Below, one piece after another: positions 59,956-64,000 of a stretch of 64,000 nucleotides of DNA (its first letter is position 1; every line of letters begins with the position of its first letter). Source of the DNA: an uncultured Gammaproteobacteria bacterium. Lineage in GTDB: Bacteria > Pseudomonadota > Gammaproteobacteria > Pseudomonadales > Azotimanducaceae. The notes below the pieces were generated by a model. It was not told the DNA's origin. It did not search any database and worked only from the letters and a program-made list of their open reading frames with translations. Made by a program: the position numbers and the translations under genes. Location: the NCBI GenBank assembly GCA_913045175.1, contig CAJWQG010000001.1, forward strand, positions 62,001 through 126,000, read 5' to 3'.

Positions 59956-61219
59956 GGCCGGACAGGCTTTTGTACGCCTCTTGTTCTGTTACCGTACTCT
60001 CGTAGTCCCGGGCTTTCTGAAGGAATAGGGCTCCCGTTTCCTTATCGTCATAATTCTTAAGCGCCATTTCCGCAACCATGAGAAACACTTTCAGTGTACT
60101 CGGGTGATTTGGAAAGTCCTTATCAAAGTATTGGAGCGTGTTGTACATATAGCGCTTGAGTGTGGGGTCTCGCGCGCGTTCCACTAATATTAATGTGACA
60201 CTGCCGTTCGGAAGTCGCAGATTACCATCGGACATTTCACAGCATTCTCTAAATACTCGTAGGGCGCGATCAAACTCGTTGTTCTTCACAAGGCGGCCAA
60301 TGAGTTCACTTCCCAGTCGAGATGCTACTTTTTTGTCGTCCCATTCGCATAGCCGCACAAACAGATCGTCAACGTTGATATAGTTCGTTTCCTGCAGGTG
60401 TTCTTCAACCTCGGCCCATGCCTTCTTGTAGTTGTGTACCCGTACGTGTCGATAGAGTTTTGCGACGAAGTCGTCCAGTTCCCTTCGTTTGCCTTCCGCT
60501 ACTGCTGCCTGATGACTCTCTGCATTCTGCAGAACAGGGATGCCCAGCCGTTCGCCATGGTGGTTGAGTAAGACACCCAGCGCACGAAACAGCACAAAAA
60601 GGCTGATCAAAGTTAACGGAACTGCCCAGAACACGTGCCAGCCGCTAACCTCGAAGAACACCTGTAATTCATAAAACAGCAATGAACCAACGACCAGTTG
60701 AATGGCGAAGAAATGTAGAGACTGAATCGAGAACACGAAGATGATCAAAGACTTGAATAGTCTGACCGGGTTCAGCAGAGACGCCCAGGTTCGACTAATT
60801 ACCAGCAGAGAAAACGCAAGAGGGTAGGTGATGAATGCAAATACCAGGAAAGCGGGATCTTTATCAAACTCCCAGTAGGCCGACAGATAAAAAATTGTGA
60901 GTATTGCGATGAGATAAAGCCGAACGTCATGTAGTTGCTGGGCGAGGTTGCTACTCAATTTGGGTATGTGTTGTAGCCCCCTGGATGTGTGCTCGACGAT
61001 GACGAACGCATAATTAAAAAACAGGGTGATGGAAAGTATCCAAAAAGAGACGCTGCGTATTCCCATGCCGGCGGGAAGTTTGGCCCACAGACAGGCCAGG
61101 ATGAACATAAAAGAGAATAGAACGATAACGAGTATGTTTTCCATATAAAAAGGAAACCGGAATATATGCAGCGGTTCCCAGTGATCAACAGACTTCGCTT
61201 TTCGGTTCCAGTGCCCCAT
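59948..61219 (-). CDS. Polytopic membrane protein with C-terminal helical-repeat domain
   Basis: Unrecognised protein of 423 aa. About six hydrophobic segments fill residues 25-215 (ILVIVLFSFMFILACLWA, FWILSITLFFNYAFVIVE, YLIAILTIFYLSAYWEF and others). From about residue 235 to the end it is soluble and helical, with TPR-like pairing (DDFVAKLYRHVRVHNYKKAW, DRALRVFRECCEMSDGNLRL, SGLI end). I find no catalytic motif. The topology suggests an inner-membrane protein whose cytoplasmic domain binds partners. No operon partner is adjacent. Confidence 0.6.
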   Translation of the reverse strand: MGHWNRKAKSVDHWEPLHIFRFPFYMENILVIVLFSFMFILACLWAKLPAGMGIRSVSFWILSITLFFNYAFVIVEHTSRGLQHIPKLSSNLAQQLHDVRLYLIAILTIFYLSAYWEFDKDPAFLVFAFITYPLAFSLLVISRTWASLLNPVRLFKSLIIFVFSIQSLHFFAIQLVVGSLLFYELQVFFEVSGWHVFWAVPLTLISLFVLFRALGVLLNHHGERLGIPVLQNAESHQAAVAEGKRRELDDFVAKLYRHVRVHNYKKAWAEVEEHLQETNYINVDDLFVRLCEWDDKKVASRLGSELIGRLVKNNEFDRALRVFRECCEMSDGNLRLPNGSVTLILVERARDPTLKRYMYNTLQYFDKDFPNHPSTLKVFLMVAEMALKNYDDKETGALFLQKARDYESTVTEQEAYKSLSGLI

Positions 61220-61276
61220 TGGCTAGGATTGTACCTCGGTTAGTGGTGTCAGGTCGTAGTGGAGTGGATCTGGTCT

Positions 61277-61305
61277 ATGACATTAAAATGTTATAGTGTT
61301 ATAAT
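61277..61305 (+). promoter_or_regulatory. Sigma-70-type promoter of the toxin-antitoxin pair
   Basis: ATGACA (61277-61282, one mismatch to TTGACA), 17-bp spacer, then a perfect TATAAT (61300-61305). It lies 31 bases ahead of the antitoxin start. Confidence 0.7.
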
Positions 61306-61320
61306 GCTATCGTGTTTGAA
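61289..61320. promoter_or_regulatory. 8-bp periodic repeat covering the toxin-antitoxin promoter
   Basis: Four consecutive 8-mers begin with TG: TGTTATAG, TGTTATAA, TGCTATCG, TGTTTGAA. The first three are close variants and overlay the spacer, the -10 box and the likely start point. This looks like an array of half-sites for the ribbon-helix-helix antitoxin. Confidence 0.6.
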
Positions 61321-61336
61321 ACAGATGAGCAGGATG

Positions 61337-61570
61337 ATGGCTACCCTTTCCAAGCGCTCCACAATCTATTTCGATCCGGATGTCCACCAGGCGATGAAGA
61401 TCAAAGCTGCCGCCTCCAACTCTTCGCTTTCCGAGTTGATAGACGAAGCGGCGAGATTGCTCATGAGTGAGGATGAAGAAGACCTGCAGGCGATTTCAGA
61501 TCGGGTGAGTGAGCCTTCAATTTCCTACGAGGCACTGCTCAAGGATCTGAAACAGAATGGCAAGATATGA
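61337..61570 (+). CDS. Antitoxin, ribbon-helix-helix type
   Basis: Protein of 77 aa from ATG 61337; ATG 61334 is adjacent and in frame. The N-terminus KRSTIYFDPDVHQAMKIKA is a ribbon-helix-helix DNA-binding segment (strand then two helices with SSLSELIDEAARLL), and the acidic C-terminal tail (EDEEDLQAISDRVSE) would wrap the toxin. The frame continues upstream to 61259, across the promoter, so those codons are not used. It overlaps the toxin gene by 14 bases, as usual for such pairs. It should repress its own promoter through the repeats just upstream and neutralise the toxin. Confidence 0.88.
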   Translation: MATLSKRSTIYFDPDVHQAMKIKAAASNSSLSELIDEAARLLMSEDEEDLQAISDRVSEPSISYEALLKDLKQNGKI

Positions 61571-61814
61571 GATCCGCTTTAAGCGCTCGGTAGCCAGGGA
61601 CCTGCGCAAAATTCCCAACGACGATATTCAACGGATTCTGCGGCGAATTGATCGCCTGGCGGATAATCCGCGTGGTCCTGGCTGCATCAAACTCGCGGCC
61701 GGTGAGCGCTACCGTGTCAGGCTGGGTGCTTACAGGATTGTTTACGAGATCGAGGACCAGCGATTGACCGTGCAGGTGATAAAAGTGGCTCACAGGTCCA
61801 CCGTGTATCGTTAG
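61557..61814 (+). CDS. Toxin, RelE/ParE family
   Basis: An 85-aa protein with the compact RelE/ParE fold: MARYEIRFKRSVARDLRKIP at the start, DIQRILRRIDRLADNPRGPG, and the C-terminal core YRVRLGAYRIVYEIEDQRL then VQVIKVAHRSTVYR. This layout is typical of RelE-like mRNA-cutting toxins (basic Arg/Lys and the C-terminal His-Arg), but ParE gyrase inhibitors look similar, so the target is not certain. It overlaps the antitoxin gene by 14 bases. As a mobile pair it may have arrived by transfer, though no transposon ends are seen. Confidence 0.9.
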   Translation: MARYEIRFKRSVARDLRKIPNDDIQRILRRIDRLADNPRGPGCIKLAAGERYRVRLGAYRIVYEIEDQRLTVQVIKVAHRSTVYR

Positions 61815-61838
61815 TATTGATTCGCGCCGCGAGTCACG

Positions 61839-62972
61839 TTATTCGGTGGTGATAGCGATTGTTATGGCCTTGTTCGCTTCGATCATGACCCTTAGTGGTT
61901 CCGTCGCGTCGGGGCTTGTCTTTGTGTAACGCGCGGGCCCATCCATTGAATATGTGCCCTTGGTCATGTCCGAGATATTTTTGGAAAGCACATGCACTTC
62001 GACGCGATGCGGGCCAGGAACGGGACCGCTGGCAGCATCAATATTGAGCTTCCCTGACGAAAACACCCAGGTGCTTGGGGCATTTGGGTCTTCAGGTATG
62101 AAAGCGACGCCACCCCAGGATAGCGGCTTACCATCTATGGTTACGGTGCCGCTCACAGCTATACGTTGCTTATCGGCCAGGAAACCCGAAGTGCGAAGCC
62201 AGTTCGCGAGCAGTGTTGACCATTGACCCATGGAAGGATCCCCCGGTGCGAGGCCGGCACCGTGTTTACCCTTAGCGAACACATGTATCTCCGCTGGGAC
62301 CTCATTATCCAGCAGTGCCTCATAGAAGGGGAGGCTACCCTTGATGCGAGGCGCCAGGTCCTCATGTGTGGCTACTAGAAATGCAGGTGGTGATTCCGGC
62401 GTGACAAGATTCGGTAGTGCTTCATCGATGACGGGGTAGATGGGTACTGTGAAGTCGGGCCTACTACTCTCACTATCGATAGGATCGGTCGCCTCTGGAT
62501 TACCTGCGTCGTACCTGATTGCGACTCCAGTTGCCAGATGTCCACCGGCCGAGAAGCCAAGAACGCCAATTCGGTTCGAATCGACGCCGTAGGTTGTTGC
62601 ATTATGTCGCACATGGCGGATAGCGCGCTGTGCGTCCAGGAGAGCGACAGTGGGCTCATAGTTTGGTCGAAGGCGGTAGCGCACTACGAACGCTGCTACA
62701 CCGAATGAGTTCAACCACCGAGCTACATGGAGCCCTTCGTTGTCTGAAGCCAGTTTGGAAAAGCCGCCACCGGGATATATAACAATGGCTGCTCCTGTTG
62801 CCTTGTCATTGGACGGCAGATGGATAGTCAGTCCCGGTTGGTCTGTAGTCTCCGTCCCTTTGGCCTGGGGAGCACCGTCTGGCCACAGCAATACCGAGGA
62901 ATCGTGAAGCTGATTATTTCCCATAGCGGACATTGATCCCATCATCAAACAGAGAATGTACAAGAGTCTCAT
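61839..62972 (-). CDS. Secreted alpha/beta-hydrolase (acetylesterase-like) with C-terminal beta domain
   Basis: A 377-aa protein from ATG 62972, which starts a signal peptide (RLLYILCLMMGSMSAMG). The frame is open up to 63065, but those 31 residues have no family match. The hydrolase region has AIVIYPGGGFSKLASDNEG (HGGGF-like oxyanion loop, about 55-75), nucleophile GFSAGG in VLGFSAGGHLATG (about 135), the Asp in the VIDEA/ATHEDLAP area and His in FAKGKHGAGLAP. After about residue 275 comes a beta-sandwich tail (VSGTVTIDGKPLSWGGVAFI) of the sort that forms carbohydrate- or peptide-binding modules. Likely an exported deacetylase acting on sugar esters. Confidence 0.82.
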   Translation of the reverse strand: MRLLYILCLMMGSMSAMGNNQLHDSSVLLWPDGAPQAKGTETTDQPGLTIHLPSNDKATGAAIVIYPGGGFSKLASDNEGLHVARWLNSFGVAAFVVRYRLRPNYEPTVALLDAQRAIRHVRHNATTYGVDSNRIGVLGFSAGGHLATGVAIRYDAGNPEATDPIDSESSRPDFTVPIYPVIDEALPNLVTPESPPAFLVATHEDLAPRIKGSLPFYEALLDNEVPAEIHVFAKGKHGAGLAPGDPSMGQWSTLLANWLRTSGFLADKQRIAVSGTVTIDGKPLSWGGVAFIPEDPNAPSTWVFSSGKLNIDAASGPVPGPHRVEVHVLSKNISDMTKGTYSMDGPARYTKTSPDATEPLRVMIEANKAITIAITTE

Positions 62973-63109
62973 TATCTTACCGCCGTTGGCCATAGGTACC
63001 TTGTATAGATGAGTATCACCCAGGTCCTCGAACTTAGCGAGCGCTTGATCCGGTGACCATGGCATTCATGGCATAATCTGTGGTCCGCAACACGAGCGAT
63101 CTGTCTTTC

Positions 63110-63289
63110 ATGGATAAGCTGGAACAACGCATTGCCGAGAAAGAATCCTGGACCTTCCGGGAGTGTGTAGGGTTGGCCGCGGAGCTCAATGTAAAGACGC
63201 GCATGGTGATACTCATGGTGCACCAGTTAGGAAAAACCTACATCGATAGTGAAATCGACAGCGAAAAGGGCGCATCACCCAGAAAATAG
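63110..63289 (+). CDS. Small helical protein, possible HTH
   Basis: A 59-aa protein starting at ATG 63110 (GTG 63080 gives 69 aa). The core KLEQRIAEKESWTFRECVGLAAELNVKTRMVI resembles a helix-turn-helix: helix, turn at SWTF, helix GLAAELNVK, helix. No family is recognised. It lies between the convergent aldolase fragment and the divergent esterase, 93 bases from the esterase frame start. Gene status is uncertain; the amphipathic pattern and lack of antisense overlap speak for it. Confidence 0.45.
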   Translation: MDKLEQRIAEKESWTFRECVGLAAELNVKTRMVILMVHQLGKTYIDSEIDSEKGASPRK

Positions 63290-63298
63290 ACTTGGCGC

Positions 63299-64000
63299 CT
63301 AGTCGTAATCCGCCGCAGGTTCTACCGGCTCAACACCCGTTTCGGTTCGTGCTTCATTGAGTTCCGCCGTCACCATTCGTGACATAAAGGCTGTTGCAGC
63401 ACCCAACATCACCATATCAAATCCCTGCTTGAGGAAACGCTTGGTCAGTTCTACGCTTCCTGTGTGGATACCGACGTGAATGCCGTGCTTCCGCGCGGTC
63501 TCATAGATGTGGTTCACAGTCTCTACGTGCTTTGGATGGTCAAAATCACCCATGGGGTTAAGCCCAATCGCGTACGCCAGATCTGAAGGTCCAATGTAAA
63601 TAGCATCCAGACCAGGGGTTGAACAGATGTCATCCAGGTTTTCGAGTCCTTCTGAGGTTTCAATCATGGCAATGCAAAGAATCTCATCGTTGGCATACTT
63701 GGGATAGCCCGGACCGCCGTAGCTCGCTGCCCTAATTGGTCCGAATGAGCGAATACCGTCCGGGGGATAGCGACAGGCAGAGACGGCTTTCTCAGCCTCT
63801 TCTTTGTTGTTAACTAGCGGAACAATCACGCCATAGGCCCCGGCATCCAGCGCTTTCATGATGATGTAAGGTTCGTTCCACGGCACCCGAACAATGGGTA
63901 CGGTGTCCGTGGTTGAAATGGCAGGTAGCATGTTGCGAACATCATTATAATCAAGCGCACCGTGCTGCATATCCATGCACAGCCAATCGAAACCGAGCCC
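63299..64000 (-). CDS. HpcH/HpaI-type class II aldolase (copy 2), 5' end outside window
   Basis: Partial gene running off the window end: bases 63977-64000 still read GLGFDWLCM in frame, so the true start lies beyond 64000. Residues visible include the catalytic His in MDMQHGALDYND, Arg in VPIVRVPWNEP, DAGAYGVIVPLVN, and the metal ligands in AMIETSEGLEN and AIYIGPSDLAYAIG. Compared with copy 1 (22206-22958) it keeps all catalytic residues and has its own ending EARTETGVEPVEPAADYD. It should cleave a 4-hydroxy-2-oxo acid to a pyruvate-like product and an aldehyde. The neighbours further out are not visible. Confidence 0.92.
   Translation of the reverse strand, partial: GLGFDWLCMDMQHGALDYNDVRNMLPAISTTDTVPIVRVPWNEPYIIMKALDAGAYGVIVPLVNNKEEAEKAVSACRYPPDGIRSFGPIRAASYGGPGYPKYANDEILCIAMIETSEGLENLDDICSTPGLDAIYIGPSDLAYAIGLNPMGDFDHPKHVETVNHIYETARKHGIHVGIHTGSVELTKRFLKQGFDMVMLGAATAFMSRMVTAELNEARTETGVEPVEPAADYD

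Noticed and set aside
1-64000. tRNA, rRNA, insertion sequences, prophage or integrase
   Set aside because: I saw no cloverleaf-like segment with a CCA end, no transposase or integrase frame, and no long terminal inverted repeat.

Overview
The window looks like a bacterial chromosome segment of moderate G+C, gene-dense, with no RNA gene, CRISPR array, insertion sequence or prophage that I can recognise. An E. coli-type thymidine kinase (frameshifted here), TRAP and Opp-type uptake systems, an RND efflux pair, SurE and a PncC-type enzyme fit a proteobacterium, most likely a marine or host-associated gammaproteobacterium. That placement is inference, not proof. No gene-free stretch exceeds about 200 bases. 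The genes at both window edges are cut.

Layout. (1) 1-5020: an Opp/Dpp-type peptide ABC operon (binding protein, two permeases, two ATPases), then an MFS transporter to 6387. (2) 6456-12296: a TRAP transporter (P, Q, M), a D-aminoacylase-type amidohydrolase and a zinc alcohol dehydrogenase, then a di-haem c-type protein. (3) 13369-24288: a phytanoyl-CoA-dioxygenase-like (PhyH) oxygenase fused to HEAT repeats, an ADP-ribosylglycohydrolase, a CoA transferase with split MaoC-type hydratase subunits, a broken tdk, an SDR, then an aldolase / UxuA-like / esterase operon and a DUF4432 protein. (4) 24409-28209: a large PEP-synthase/rifampin-phosphotransferase-like enzyme paired with a PhyH oxygenase. 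(5) 28226-40980: RND pump, second SDR + UxuA-like pair, SurE, PhyH, enolase-superfamily dehydratase, aldo/keto reductase and an acetolactate-synthase-like enzyme. (6) 40984-46528: a sugar isomerase / Gfo-Idh-MocA / YejA-like operon in which the yejA-like gene carries two in-frame amber codons, then an acyl-CoA-dehydrogenase-like protein and a phosphoesterase. (7) 46689-50111: a solute-binding protein without signal peptide joined to a second PEP-synthase-like paralog. (8) 50114-53829: gene debris, an M28-like protein with altered metal ligands, and two more PhyH oxygenases. (9) 53976-64000: two signal-less sulfatases, a second enolase-superfamily protein, a sulfotransferase, a PncC-like enzyme, an orphan UnbV domain, a membrane protein, a RelE/ParE-type toxin-antitoxin pair, a secreted esterase and a second HpaI-type aldolase.

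How it works together. The dominant theme is catabolism of acidic or modified sugars and other small organics: two UxuA-like proteins, two HpaI-type aldolases, two enolase-superfamily proteins, sugar isomerase, Gfo/Idh, DUF4432, sulfatases and several importers. Overlaid are five PhyH-type oxygenases with different partners. The substrate is not visible from sequence.

The most unusual items are the two rifampin-phosphotransferase-like paralogs with different small partners, the PhyH-HEAT fusion, the doubly amber-interrupted yejA-like gene, and a toxin-antitoxin promoter covered by 8-bp periodic repeats. Several broken genes (tdk, yejA-like, a VOC remnant, an esterase remnant, an orphan UnbV domain) suggest ongoing gene loss.
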